From positions 1 through 42,868 of the forward strand of contig JAOHSH010000006.1 in assembly GCA_028122555.1 (NCBI GenBank): a stretch of DNA of 42,868 nt. Direction: 5' to 3'. This stretch comes from Methylophilaceae bacterium. Lineage in GTDB: Bacteria; Pseudomonadota; Gammaproteobacteria; Burkholderiales; Methylophilaceae. Both the position numbers and the translations under genes were made by a program. Of this stretch, positions 17,202 to 26,477 are shown piece by piece. Every line of letters starts with the position of its first letter. The first letter of the stretch is position 1. The notes below the pieces were generated by a model that was given only the letters and a program-made list of their open reading frames with translations, ran no database searches and had not been told where the DNA came from.

Positions 17202-17232
17202 TTGAAAAATGCATTAACTCACATGATATAAT
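17202..17232 (+). promoter_or_regulatory. Promoter candidate for the pyruvate carboxylase operon
   Basis: TATAAT at 17227-17232 is a perfect -10 with an upstream TG (TGATATAAT, extended -10). A TTGAAA at 17202-17207 could act as -35, though the 19-base spacing is long. It lies about 65 bases before the TTG start at 17297. The rest of the 255-base divergent spacer shows no other structure. Confidence 0.55.
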
Positions 17233-17296
17233 TAGAAAAATAATTAACAAAATAAATCAAGTAGTAGCCCAGAAATAATTCAAGGAAATCCTATTT

Positions 17297-18715
17297 TTGA
17301 TTGAAAAAATTTTAATAGCTAATCGTGGAGAAATTGCAGTTCGTATCATCAGAGCTTGTAAGGAGATGGGTATAACTAGTGTCGCAATTTATTCAGAAGC
17401 AGATCGTCATTCACTTCATGTTAAGAAAGCAGACGAATCCTATTTTATCGGTTCTGATCCATTATCTGGATATTTAAGCCCATATAGAATTGTTAATCTT
17501 GCTGTTGCTTCAAGGTGTGATGCGATTCATCCTGGTTATGGATTTTTATCTGAAAATCCAGAATTAGCTGAAGTTTGTGAAAGAAGGAATATAAAGTTTA
17601 TTGGCCCTGACTCTAAAATAATAAAACGAATGGGCGATAAAATTCAAGCAAGGCAAGCTATGATAGATGCAGATGTTCCAGTTATACCAGGAAGTGAGGG
17701 GAATGTTCTAAGTATAGAAGATGCTAAAAATGTTGCTAATAATATTGGTTACCCAATCATGCTTAAAGCTACAAATGGGGGTGGTGGAAGAGGAATTAGA
17801 AGATGTGATAATAATGATGAATTAAATTCTAATTACGACCGCGTTATTTCAGAAGCAACTAAAGCGTTTGGGAAGCCAGAAGTTTTTATCGAAAAATGTG
17901 TTCTAACTCCTAAACATATAGAAGTTCAAATATTAGCTGATAAAAATAATAACGCAGTACATTTATTTGAAAGAGATTGCTCAGTTCAAAGAAGAAATCA
18001 AAAGTTAATTGAAATTGCACCCTCTCCCCAGTTAAATGAAGAACAGAGAAGTTATATTGGAAAATTAGCAGTAAAAGCTGCTAAAGCCGTTAATTATGAA
18101 AATGCTGGAACTGTTGAATTTTTGCTTGATTCTGAAGATAATTTTTATTTTATGGAAATGAATACTAGACTTCAAGTTGAGCACACAATAACAGAAACAA
18201 TAACTGGTATAGATATAGTGCAAGAGCAAATAAGAATTGCAAGTGGAAACTCTCTAAGTTTCAAACAATCAGAAATTTCTTATAGGGGATTTGCTATTGA
18301 ATTTAGAATTAATGCCGAAGATCCAAAACAAGACTTTTTGCCATCTTTTGGTAAAATAACTAGATATTATGCTCCAGGCGGTCCAGGAGTAAGGACTGAT
18401 GCCTCTATATACACTGGGTATATAATACCTCCTTACTATGATTCTATGTGTGCAAAACTAACAATTTGGGCAATGAGCTGGTCAGATGCAATTCATAGAG
18501 GAAGAAGAGCTTTGGGTGATATTGGTTTATTTGGAATTAAGACAACCATTCCTTACTATCTTGAGATATTAAAAAACCAGAGTTTTATTGATGCTGATTT
18601 TAATACTAGTTTTGTAGATACACATCCAGAACTTACAGACTATGAAGACGAACTGCCGCCAGAAGTAATTGCAGCAGCCATTGGAGCTGCGATTGCTGCC
18701 CATGAAGGAATATAA
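17297..18715 (+). CDS. pycA: Pyruvate carboxylase subunit A (biotin carboxylase)
   Basis: A 472-residue ATP-grasp biotin carboxylase that charges biotin with bicarbonate. It has the biotin carboxylase N-terminus (EKILIANRGEIAVRIIRACK), the Gly-rich ATP loop KATNGGGGRGIRRC, ERDCSVQRRNQK, and the catalytic FMEMNTRLQVEHTITE. The C-terminal tail, ending AAIAAHEGI, is longer than AccC and typical of PycA-type subunits. The start is TTG with AAGGA about ten bases upstream; ATG starts further in would cut the conserved first strand. It is six bases before a carboxyltransferase/biotin gene, which favours pyruvate carboxylase over acetyl-CoA carboxylase. Confidence 0.9.
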   Translation: MIEKILIANRGEIAVRIIRACKEMGITSVAIYSEADRHSLHVKKADESYFIGSDPLSGYLSPYRIVNLAVASRCDAIHPGYGFLSENPELAEVCERRNIKFIGPDSKIIKRMGDKIQARQAMIDADVPVIPGSEGNVLSIEDAKNVANNIGYPIMLKATNGGGGRGIRRCDNNDELNSNYDRVISEATKAFGKPEVFIEKCVLTPKHIEVQILADKNNNAVHLFERDCSVQRRNQKLIEIAPSPQLNEEQRSYIGKLAVKAAKAVNYENAGTVEFLLDSEDNFYFMEMNTRLQVEHTITETITGIDIVQEQIRIASGNSLSFKQSEISYRGFAIEFRINAEDPKQDFLPSFGKITRYYAPGGPGVRTDASIYTGYIIPPYYDSMCAKLTIWAMSWSDAIHRGRRALGDIGLFGIKTTIPYYLEILKNQSFIDADFNTSFVDTHPELTDYEDELPPEVIAAAIGAAIAAHEGI

Positions 18716-18721
18716 AAAGTT

Positions 18722-20575
18722 ATGAAGAAAATTAATGTAACAGAGCTTGTATTAAGAGATGGGCATCAATGTCATATTGCGACCCGACTCAGGACAGAGG
18801 ATATGATTCCAATATGTCCAATGCTAGACAATTTAGGTTTTTGGTCTATTGAAGCCTGGGGCGGCGCAACGTTTGATGCATGTGTTCGCTATCTTAAAGA
18901 AGATCCATGGGAGAGATTAAGTAGGCTCAGAAAAGCATTGCCAAATAGTCAGATACAAATGTTATTAAGAGGTCAAAATTTACTTGGTTATAGACATTAT
19001 TCCGATGATGTTGTAGAAATGTTTGTTAAAAAATCAGCAGATAATGGGGTTGATATTTTTAGAATATTTGACGCCCTTAATGATATTCGAAATTTAGAAG
19101 TTTCAATTAAGTCAGTAAAGAAATACAAAAAACACGCTGAAGGAACAATAAGTTACACAACATCACCAGTTCATAGCCTTGAATATTTTGTTTCTTTAGG
19201 TAAAAAACTTGAAGAACTTGGATGCGATAGCATTGCTGTTAAAGATATGGCTGGACTATTAACCCCTCAGGACACAAAAGAATTAGTAAGCTCATTAGTT
19301 AAAAATACAAGTTTACCAATTCATATGCATTGTCATGCAACATCTGGATTAGCTAGCATAAACTTAATTACTGCTGTGGAAGCAGGAGCTAAAATAATTG
19401 ATACTTGTAATTCAAGTTATTCTGAGGGTGCCAGCCATCCTTCTACAGAATCAATAATAGTAGCTCTTGAGGGTATGGGTTATAAAACTAGTATTGATCT
19501 ATCTAAAATAGATGAAATTACAGATTATCTAAAAGAGAATAGAAAAAAATATTGGCAATTCGAGTCTAATTTTACTAATTTAGATCCTAAGGTTTTAATT
19601 AACCAAGTTCCTGGAGGAATGATTTCAAACCTTTCAAATCAACTAAAAGATCAAGGTGCATTAGATAAAATGAATGAAGTTCTAAAAGAAATTCCTGAGG
19701 TTAGAAAAGATTTAGGCTACCCTCCATTGGTTACACCTACATCTCAAATTGTTGGGACTCAGGCTGCCCTAAATGTTATTACAGGTGAGAGATATAAAAC
19801 AATTACAACTGAAGTAAAAAATTATTTCTTAGGTCAATATGGCATGGCTCCTGGAAAATTAAATAATGATATAAAGAAAAAAGCAATTGGCGATCAGAAA
19901 GAAATTACTTCAAGACCAGCAGATAAATTAAAGCCAGAGATGGTAAACCTAAAAGCTAAATCAGAATCTTTTGCAAAATCTGAAGAAGATATTTTGACTT
20001 ACGCAATGTTCCCAGATGTTGCTACAACATTTTTACAAGAAAGAAATGCTGGATCATTAGAACCAGAAGTACTCCTAAATGAAGATGATGAAAAGCATAA
20101 AGGAGATCATTATGCTCCTAACGAATTTAATATTACTTTGCATGGCGAAACATATCACATTAATTTAACTGGCTCAGGGGACCCTAGTGATTCGGAGAGA
20201 CCATTTTATGTATCAGTTGATGGTATATCAGAAGAAGTTTTAGTTGAGACATTAGATGAGGTATTAGTAAGTAAACCATCCTCATCTTCCGGTGGTGAAA
20301 CAGAAAATAAAAAATTATCTGGGGTAGGGGTAGATGGATCAAGACCAAAGCCAACACATGATGGATGCGTAGCTACTGCGATGCCTGGAAAGATTGTAGA
20401 TATTAAAATTGGTGTTGGGGATAAAGTTAAAGCAGGAGATAGCATTATTGTTATTGAAGCAATGAAGATGGAAAATGAAATCCAAGCGGCAATATCAGGA
20501 ACAGTTATTGTAATAAATATAAGCAAAGGTGATGAAGTTTCACCAAATGAAACCCTACTTGAAATTCAGCCTTAA
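18722..20575 (+). CDS. pycB: Pyruvate carboxylase subunit B / oxaloacetate decarboxylase alpha-type carboxyltransferase with biotinyl domain
   Basis: A 617-residue protein. The TIM-barrel carboxyltransferase domain (about 1-290) has LVLRDGHQCHIATRLRTEDM, AVKDMAG and HMHCHATSG (metal site). A PYC/OADA conserved helical domain follows (about 300-460), then a Ser/Gly linker near 518-545 and a biotinyl domain (about 547-617) with biotin Lys582 in EAMKMENE. With the adjoining biotin carboxylase it should form two-subunit pyruvate carboxylase, refilling oxaloacetate. The same architecture serves Na+-pumping oxaloacetate decarboxylase, but no oadB or oadG is here. 2-Oxoglutarate carboxylase is another homologous possibility. 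Confidence 0.9.
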   Translation: MKKINVTELVLRDGHQCHIATRLRTEDMIPICPMLDNLGFWSIEAWGGATFDACVRYLKEDPWERLSRLRKALPNSQIQMLLRGQNLLGYRHYSDDVVEMFVKKSADNGVDIFRIFDALNDIRNLEVSIKSVKKYKKHAEGTISYTTSPVHSLEYFVSLGKKLEELGCDSIAVKDMAGLLTPQDTKELVSSLVKNTSLPIHMHCHATSGLASINLITAVEAGAKIIDTCNSSYSEGASHPSTESIIVALEGMGYKTSIDLSKIDEITDYLKENRKKYWQFESNFTNLDPKVLINQVPGGMISNLSNQLKDQGALDKMNEVLKEIPEVRKDLGYPPLVTPTSQIVGTQAALNVITGERYKTITTEVKNYFLGQYGMAPGKLNNDIKKKAIGDQKEITSRPADKLKPEMVNLKAKSESFAKSEEDILTYAMFPDVATTFLQERNAGSLEPEVLLNEDDEKHKGDHYAPNEFNITLHGETYHINLTGSGDPSDSERPFYVSVDGISEEVLVETLDEVLVSKPSSSSGGETENKKLSGVGVDGSRPKPTHDGCVATAMPGKIVDIKIGVGDKVKAGDSIIVIEAMKMENEIQAAISGTVIVINISKGDEVSPNETLLEIQP

Positions 20576-20585
20576 AAAAAATTAA

Positions 20586-21173
20586 ATGACACAACTTATT
20601 CTTGCATCATCATCCGTCTATAGAAAAAAATTACTTGACAGATTAAAGATAGAATTTAAAGTTGTAAATCCAAAAATGGTTGAAGTTAGATTAGAATCAG
20701 AAACAGCATATGAAACAGCCGAACGACTTTCAGAAGAAAAAGCTAGAAAAGTATCAAATGAATTTCCAGAAGCAATTATAATTGGTTGTGACCAAACTGC
20801 TGAATATAACGGTATTCAAATTCAAAAACCATTAGACCAAAAATCAGCCGTATTACAATTAACAAAATTAAGTAATCAGATAGTAAATTTTTATAGTGCC
20901 ATATGCCTATTTCATAAAAAGAAAAACATTATCCAAAAAAAAGTTATTAGCTTTGATGTTAAATATAGAGATTTAGGCTTATCTGAAATTGAAAGTTATT
21001 TAAATAAAGAAAAGCCTTTTAATTGCGTAGGCAGCATAAAGTCAGAGGGTTTAGGAATAGCTCTTTTAGAGGAAATTAATAGTAACGATCCGACTGCAAT
21101 AATTGGACTACCTTTAATTACCTTAGTTAGTATGCTAAAAAAAGTTGGAATACATATTAATGATCAAAAGTGA
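20586..21173 (+). CDS. Maf/YceF-family nucleotide pyrophosphatase
   Basis: A 195-residue Maf protein. It has the N-terminal LILASSSVYRKKLLDRL phosphate-binding motif, IIGCDQTAEYNG with the catalytic Asp, the KPLDQKSAV segment, and the late GSIKSEGLG and DPTAIIGLPL. Sequence and typical location near rpmF/plsX suggest the YceF branch (m7GTP pyrophosphatase) rather than the dTTP/UTP branch. It starts ten bases after pycB and is probably cotranscribed. Confidence 0.92.
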   Translation: MTQLILASSSVYRKKLLDRLKIEFKVVNPKMVEVRLESETAYETAERLSEEKARKVSNEFPEAIIIGCDQTAEYNGIQIQKPLDQKSAVLQLTKLSNQIVNFYSAICLFHKKKNIIQKKVISFDVKYRDLGLSEIESYLNKEKPFNCVGSIKSEGLGIALLEEINSNDPTAIIGLPLITLVSMLKKVGIHINDQK

Positions 21174-21217
21174 AATACAGAGCATGCTTTTTTCCCCCAT
21201 AAGTAACTTCTTTTTAT

Positions 21218-21979
21218 ATGATTAATAATCATACTTCAGAAATAAAAAAAAGTAATACATATAAGAATTATGGGGCTCTTTACTTGATACCCTCTTCGAT
21301 TGTCCAACTTGAAAATGTTAGCTTTCTTCTAGAGCAACAAAAAAAACTGCTTTGTAATATAAAATATTTTATAGTCGAAAATGAAAAAGTAGCTCGAAAA
21401 ACTATTAAAGAACTTAATTTAAAAACTCAACTACAGTCAATTACTCTTTTTAAATATAATAATAAAATAAGTAGTGATAAAGTAACTATCAAATTAAGCG
21501 AATATTTTGCTCCTATTTATAATGGAAATGATATGGGCTTACTCTCGGATTCTGGAAGTCCTTGTATTGCTGATCCTGGGTCTAAGTTAGTTGAGTACGC
21601 ACATTTGAATAACATAAAAATTCAACCTTTAGTGGGTCCATCGTCAATTATATTAAGCCTTATGGGATCTGGTTTTAATGGGCAGAAATTTAAATTTCAT
21701 GGGTATATCCCAACAATTAGCAAAGAAAAAGAGAATTATATTAAAAATATGATGGTATCAATAAAAAAAGAAAAAGAGACGCAAATATTTATTGAGACGC
21801 CATATAGAAATCAGAAATTATTAATCGATTTAGTAAAAATATTAGATAAAAATATTAGACTTTGTCTAGCAATAAATTTAGGAAGTAGTAAGGAAAATAT
21901 AATTTGTGATTCAATTGAAAATTGGGCTCATAAAAAAATTGATATAAATAAGCAACTATGTATTTTTCTTATCAACTAA
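21218..21979 (+). CDS. Tetrapyrrole-methylase-family SAM-dependent methyltransferase (RsmI-like)
   Basis: A 253-residue SAM methyltransferase of the RsmI-like group. It has GALYLIPSSI at 19-28 in place of the usual first strand, GLLSDSGSPCIADPGSKLVE (107-126), PLVGPSSIILSLMGSGFNGQ, FHGYIP, and ETPYRNQKLL. These are RsmI family landmarks, but the protein is shorter than RsmI (about 285 residues in E. coli). It matches a short paralogue group often found after maf, so rRNA 2'-O-methylation is likely but not certain. Its 3' end overlaps the convergent rnhB by 24 bases. Confidence 0.85.
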   Translation: MINNHTSEIKKSNTYKNYGALYLIPSSIVQLENVSFLLEQQKKLLCNIKYFIVENEKVARKTIKELNLKTQLQSITLFKYNNKISSDKVTIKLSEYFAPIYNGNDMGLLSDSGSPCIADPGSKLVEYAHLNNIKIQPLVGPSSIILSLMGSGFNGQKFKFHGYIPTISKEKENYIKNMMVSIKKEKETQIFIETPYRNQKLLIDLVKILDKNIRLCLAINLGSSKENIICDSIENWAHKKIDINKQLCIFLIN

Positions 21980-22537
21980 ATCTTTAACTGGCTTGAAGCT
22001 CAGTCGATAAATTTCATTTACCCCATATTTTTTTAATAACTTAATATGTTCTTTTGTTGGGTATCCCTTATGTTGCTTTAAATTATATTGTGGATATTTT
22101 TTATCGAGAGCATACATGAATTTATCTCTTTCAACTTTTGCAACTACAGATGCAGCTGATATTGAGTGAACCAATGAATCACCTTTGATAATAGCTTTCA
22201 TTGGTACTCTATTATTAATATCTGGGCAATATAGACCATCAATATATATTAAATTAGGCTTTATTTTTAAAAGCAGAAACGCTCTTCTCATTGCCAACAA
22301 TGAGGCTTGTAAAATATTTAATTTATCAATTTCCTGAACTGAAGCCATTGCAAATGAATAATCAATAGCTCTTAGCTTAATTTCATCATATAAATAATCT
22401 CTATCGGGTTCAGATAACTTTTTTGAGTCTTTTAATTTTTGAATAACTTCAGCATCATCTAAAATAACTGCAGAAGCAAAAACTGGACCACAAAGTGGCC
22501 CTCTCCCGGCCTCATCAATTCCACAAATAAAGCTCAT
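21956..22537 (-). CDS. rnhB: Ribonuclease HII
   Basis: A 193-residue enzyme removing ribonucleotides from RNA-DNA hybrids. The metal-binding set is visible: Asp8 and Glu9 in CGIDEAGRGPLCG, Asp in IYIDGLYCPD, and the later SAASVVAKVERD. It overlaps lpxB by four bases and ends inside the convergent methyltransferase gene. The dnaE gene that follows rnhB in many gammaproteobacteria is not here. Confidence 0.96.
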   Translation of the reverse strand: MSFICGIDEAGRGPLCGPVFASAVILDDAEVIQKLKDSKKLSEPDRDYLYDEIKLRAIDYSFAMASVQEIDKLNILQASLLAMRRAFLLLKIKPNLIYIDGLYCPDINNRVPMKAIIKGDSLVHSISAASVVAKVERDKFMYALDKKYPQYNLKQHKGYPTKEHIKLLKKYGVNEIYRLSFKPVKDLVDKKNT

Positions 22538-23685
22538 TTTAAATGATTAATTATTTTTTTATAAATAAGTTCTGAGCTATCTCTTTTTAAATTTATATGG
22601 AGTTCTTTAAATTTTCTTTTTAGATGATCTTGAAGTTTTTTATCGGAAATTACTTCAACTGCTTTGAGTGAAATATTTTCAGGAGTTGCATTTACTTGAA
22701 TGAATTCAGGTACTGTGAGCTTATTTAATAATATATTAGGTAGGCCGATATAAGGAATCAATAGCATTTTTTTTAATAAATGGTAAGACAGAAAAGAAGT
22801 TTTATAAATAATTATCATTGGTTTTTTAAAAAGAGCAGCCTCAAGAGTTGCTGTACCTGATGCAGATATAACCATATTAGCTGAACATATTGCATCATGA
22901 GAGTGCCCAATAATTATTTTGATATCTTTTATTTTATTACTATAAGAATCAAGCATATTAGCCATTTTTATATAATTATCCTTAGAATTAATAGGTATTA
23001 AAAATTCTGCCCGCCTTAATTTTCGCCATGTTAGCTCTTTGTTTATTAGGATTGCTGTGTTAATCATTAATTCTAAATGATATGTTATCTCACTTGTTCT
23101 ACTTCCAGGTAATAGTGTAATGATTCTCTTACTTTTCTCAAGATTTAATCTTTCACGCCCCTTATTTATACTTGGATTAAGAGGAATTTGATTTGCTAAA
23201 GGGTGCCCAACATATGTTGTTGGAATTTTGGCTTTTTGAAAAATTTTTGCTTCATGAGGAAAAACTGAAAATAAATGATTAACATTATCCTTAATATCAT
23301 CTATTCTTCCCTTTCTCCATGCCCATACTGAGGGAGCAACATAATGAAAAGTAGGAATATTATTAGACTTTAACCTTCTCTCTATTGCAAAATTAAAATC
23401 TGGGGCATCAATACCAATAAATATATCTGGTTGTTCTTTTAAAAAATACCTTACTACTTTACTTCTTAAAGATAATAATCGAAAAATTTTTTTTAACGCA
23501 TCAAAATAACCATGAACACTTAATTCTCTATAATCAAAATATGAAACTAGGCCATTTTTGCTCATTTCTGGCCCACCAATACCTATAAATTCTAAGTTTT
23601 TTATTTTTGAATTTAAATATTTCATTAAATGACTAGCGATTAAATCACCTGAAGCCTCACCAGCCAAAATAGCAATCTTTGGCAT
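22534..23685 (-). CDS. lpxB: Lipid-A-disaccharide synthase
   Basis: A 383-residue GT-B glycosyltransferase (GT19) that joins lipid X and UDP-diacylglucosamine. It begins IAILAGEASGDLIASHLM and has FIGIGGPEMS, GIDAPDFNF, HYVAPSVWAWR, LLPGSRTSEI and SASGTATLEAAL. The length matches the family. It abuts lpxA (stop and start adjoining). Confidence 0.97.
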   Translation of the reverse strand: MPKIAILAGEASGDLIASHLMKYLNSKIKNLEFIGIGGPEMSKNGLVSYFDYRELSVHGYFDALKKIFRLLSLRSKVVRYFLKEQPDIFIGIDAPDFNFAIERRLKSNNIPTFHYVAPSVWAWRKGRIDDIKDNVNHLFSVFPHEAKIFQKAKIPTTYVGHPLANQIPLNPSINKGRERLNLEKSKRIITLLPGSRTSEITYHLELMINTAILINKELTWRKLRRAEFLIPINSKDNYIKMANMLDSYSNKIKDIKIIIGHSHDAICSANMVISASGTATLEAALFKKPMIIIYKTSFLSYHLLKKMLLIPYIGLPNILLNKLTVPEFIQVNATPENISLKAVEVISDKKLQDHLKRKFKELHINLKRDSSELIYKKIINHLK

Positions 23686-24471
23686 TTATCTTATAAGGCC
23701 TCTATTCGACTTATCAATAAAATCAACAAAAAGATTAACTTCTTTAGTTTTTTTAGCTAGCTTTACAAGTATCTTATTTGCTGTCTCTATAGTATTACCT
23801 TCCCTATAGATTACTTTATAAGCTTTTTTAATATCTGATATAGATTGAGTGGTAAAATTTCTCCTTTTTAAACCTTCAAGATTTATGCCATTTGGTTTTG
23901 CATTAGTTCCTGCAGCTATTATAAATGGTGGAATATCCTTCAAAATAATAGTACCTACTGAAGTTATAATATGCGCACCAATCTTACAAAATTGATGAAC
24001 TAAGGTAAAACCACCAAGTATTGCAAAGTCATCAATTTCTACATGACCAGCTAAAGAGGTATTATTTGCTAATATAATATTATTTTGTAACTTACAATCA
24101 TGTGCAATATGAACATAAGCCATTAACCAATTATTATTTCCGATTTTAGTGATCCCTCCACCGCCAATAGTGCCAACATTAAAAGTACAAAATTCACGAA
24201 TTGTATTACCATCTCCAATACTTAAAAAAGTTTTTTCATTATCAAATTTTTTATCTTGAGGAATTTCTCCAAGAGAGCAATAATGATAAATCTTATTGTC
24301 TTTACCAATAGTTGTATTACCTGCTAATGTAACAAAGTTTCCAATTTCAGATCCCTCATCAATTTGAACATTCTCACCTACAACTGAGTAAGCTCCAACT
24401 TTTACTGTTGGATGTAATTTTGATTTAGGGTGAATTAAAGCCGTTGAATGAATTTTCTGATTGAATTCCAT
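23686..24471 (-). CDS. lpxA: UDP-N-acetylglucosamine acyltransferase
   Basis: A 261-residue left-handed beta-helix enzyme, the first step of lipid A synthesis. Hexapeptide repeats fill about residues 10-190, with catalytic His124 in HIAHDC and the conserved HQFCKIG. A helical C-terminus follows (GINLEGLKRRNF). It lies four bases after fabZ, placing 3-hydroxyacyl-ACP use and dehydration side by side. Confidence 0.97.
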   Translation of the reverse strand: MEFNQKIHSTALIHPKSKLHPTVKVGAYSVVGENVQIDEGSEIGNFVTLAGNTTIGKDNKIYHYCSLGEIPQDKKFDNEKTFLSIGDGNTIREFCTFNVGTIGGGGITKIGNNNWLMAYVHIAHDCKLQNNIILANNTSLAGHVEIDDFAILGGFTLVHQFCKIGAHIITSVGTIILKDIPPFIIAAGTNAKPNGINLEGLKRRNFTTQSISDIKKAYKVIYREGNTIETANKILVKLAKKTKEVNLFVDFIDKSNRGLIR

Positions 24472-24475
24472 GAAA

Positions 24476-24937
24476 CTATTTTTTTATTTCTTTTAAAATA
24501 CACATCATATTTGCCTCTGCAACAATTTCATTATCTACAGTTGCCTTTCCAGAATACTTCCATATGCCTTTAAGCACCCTATCTATTTCAACATGTAATA
24601 TAATTTGATCTCCTGGATTTACAGGTTTTTTAAAACGAGCATTATCAATGCCAGCAAAATAATAAACCGAATCTTCTGTTGGTTTTGTATCCATTGTTTT
24701 AAAAGATAATAGTGCTGCAGCTTGTGCAAGAGCTTCGACTATTAGTACCCCGGGCATAACTGGATGATATGAAAAATGACCTGGAAAATATGGCTCATTA
24801 ATAGTTACATTCTTGATGGCTGTTATCTCTTTTCCTAACTCCATAGATATAACTCTATCAACAAGGATAAAAGGATATCTGTGTGGTAAATGATTTAATA
24901 TTTCATGTATATCCATCGAAAATTTATTGGTAGCCAT
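24476..24937 (-). CDS. fabZ: 3-hydroxyacyl-ACP dehydratase FabZ
   Basis: A 153-residue hot-dog-fold dehydratase. Catalytic His54 is in PYFPGHFS and Glu68 in [29 protein letters not shown] is the typical N-terminal motif. It competes with LpxA and LpxD for 3-hydroxyacyl-ACP, and its place between lpxD and lpxA is conserved. Confidence 0.97.
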   Translation of the reverse strand: MATNKFSMDIHEILNHLPHRYPFILVDRVISMELGKEITAIKNVTINEPYFPGHFSYHPVMPGVLIVEALAQAAALLSFKTMDTKPTEDSVYYFAGIDNARFKKPVNPGDQIILHVEIDRVLKGIWKYSGKATVDNEIVAEANMMCILKEIKK

Positions 24938-24942
24938 CTTTT

Positions 24943-25917
24943 CTATTTTTCCCGTAATTTTGATGCTAACTTAAGCCATTTTTTATGTTCCATAAATGGC
25001 ATGATAGCTGTATATTTAATATTAGGTTTACTTAAAGACTTTGTAATCATTGTCCCAGGTGAAATTGTTATATTGTCATTAATTATAAGATGTCCTAAAA
25101 TCATAGCCGCACCACCAATTTTGCAATTCTTACCAATTCTAGTGCTGCCCGCTATACCAACACATCCTGCTATTATTGTATTTTCATCAATATAACAATT
25201 GTGACCTACTTGAACTTGATTATCAATTTTAACCCCTGAGTTTATTATTGTATTATCTATAGCACCCCTATCAATTGTTGTATTAGCTCCGATATCAACA
25301 TTATCTCTTATAATGACAGAGCCAATTTGAGGTATCTTATTCCATTCTTCATTTGAATCTTGAGCATATCCAAAGCCATCAGTGCCAATAGAAGCATTTG
25401 AAAAGATTTCACAATTTTTGCCTATTATCACGTCATTACCAACTGATACATTTGGATGTAACTTAGAACCTTCTCCTATTTCGACATTATTACCAATTGA
25501 TATATTTGAAGAAATAAAAACTTTATCATTAATGATTGTATTATCACCAATTGAATTAAATGGTCCAATATAGCAATCCTTTGATATATTTGTATTTAGA
25601 CCTTTATGCATATTTTTATCGATAGAAGGCTTGAAAGTATTTTTCTTAAGAAAAAAATTGGCAACCTTCGAGAAAGCCAAATATGGATCAGCAACAATTA
25701 TCCAATCCCCTTTTCTTAAATCAACATCTTCTTTTTTTATTATTACTACTTTAGCTTTAGTATTTTTTAAATCATCAATTAACTTGCGATCAGAAAAGAA
25801 TGATATAGATGATTCGTTTGATGACTTAAGCGATGAAAAATTATCAATTAATATATTTTTATTTGAGCATTTTCCATCTATGATAAGCGACAATTTTTCG
25901 GAAGTAATATCCTTCAT
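24943..25917 (-). CDS. lpxD: UDP-3-O-acylglucosamine N-acyltransferase
   Basis: A 324-residue enzyme adding the N-linked acyl chain in lipid A synthesis. The N-terminal uridine-binding domain (about 1-100) is followed by a left-handed beta-helix of hexapeptide repeats. GTDGFGYA (178-185) and catalytic His239 in VQVGHNC are present. The C-terminus is slightly short compared with E. coli (341). Confidence 0.97.
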   Translation of the reverse strand: MKDITSEKLSLIIDGKCSNKNILIDNFSSLKSSNESSISFFSDRKLIDDLKNTKAKVVIIKKEDVDLRKGDWIIVADPYLAFSKVANFFLKKNTFKPSIDKNMHKGLNTNISKDCYIGPFNSIGDNTIINDKVFISSNISIGNNVEIGEGSKLHPNVSVGNDVIIGKNCEIFSNASIGTDGFGYAQDSNEEWNKIPQIGSVIIRDNVDIGANTTIDRGAIDNTIINSGVKIDNQVQVGHNCYIDENTIIAGCVGIAGSTRIGKNCKIGGAAMILGHLIINDNITISPGTMITKSLSKPNIKYTAIMPFMEHKKWLKLASKLREK

Positions 25918-25944
25918 TACGTTTAAGAGCTATTTCTCAATTAG

Positions 25945-26442
25945 TTACTTAAGTTTACCTAAAGCATCTATAACCACGTCAGTTATGTCAACTTTTTTTC
26001 CTGCATAAGCTACTCCTTGATACAAAACTAAGTCATAACCTTTGTCCTTTGCAACATTTTCAACTGCAATATTAACTAACTTTTGAACTTTTGCTATTTC
26101 TTCTCTCCTTCTTAAATCTATATCCTCTCTAACTTCTCGCTCAGTTCTTTTAGCATCAATTTTTAATCCCTGAATTTCTTTTTGTTTTTTTGCTCTATCC
26201 CCGTCTGACATAGTCATACTATCTTTTCTAAAAGCAGCTTCCTTGCTTTGTATTGACTTAACTGCTTTTTTTAATTTATTAGTTCTTTTTGTAAATTCTT
26301 TTTCTAAATTTTTATTTGCCTTTACAGTTTGAGGAGCATTCTTTAATATTTTTTGGATTTCAACAAAACCAATTTTGACCTCTGCAATTACATTCGAGGT
26401 ATTGAAAATTAAAATTAAAATTATTGCTAGCATACTTTTCAT
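25945..26442 (-). CDS. skp: OmpH/Skp-family periplasmic chaperone
   Basis: A 165-residue secreted protein with a signal peptide (MKSMLAIILILIFNTSNVIA, cleavage near residue 20). It then has the Skp start VKIGFVEIQKILKNAPQ, a long charged coiled-coil (about 40-125, rich in Lys, Glu and Arg), and a C-terminal strand segment KGYDLVLYQGVAYA. Skp trimers hold unfolded outer-membrane proteins for BamA, whose gene is directly upstream. Confidence 0.93.
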   Translation of the reverse strand: MKSMLAIILILIFNTSNVIAEVKIGFVEIQKILKNAPQTVKANKNLEKEFTKRTNKLKKAVKSIQSKEAAFRKDSMTMSDGDRAKKQKEIQGLKIDAKRTEREVREDIDLRRREEIAKVQKLVNIAVENVAKDKGYDLVLYQGVAYAGKKVDITDVVIDALGKLK

Positions 26443-26477
26443 TAGGTTCTCTCCATAAAGATTTTAATCAATTTATT

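Noticed and set aside
18722-20575. Na+-pumping oxaloacetate decarboxylase alpha subunit
   Set aside because: No oadB or oadG genes adjoin it, and a biotin carboxylase gene directly precedes it, which favours pyruvate carboxylase.
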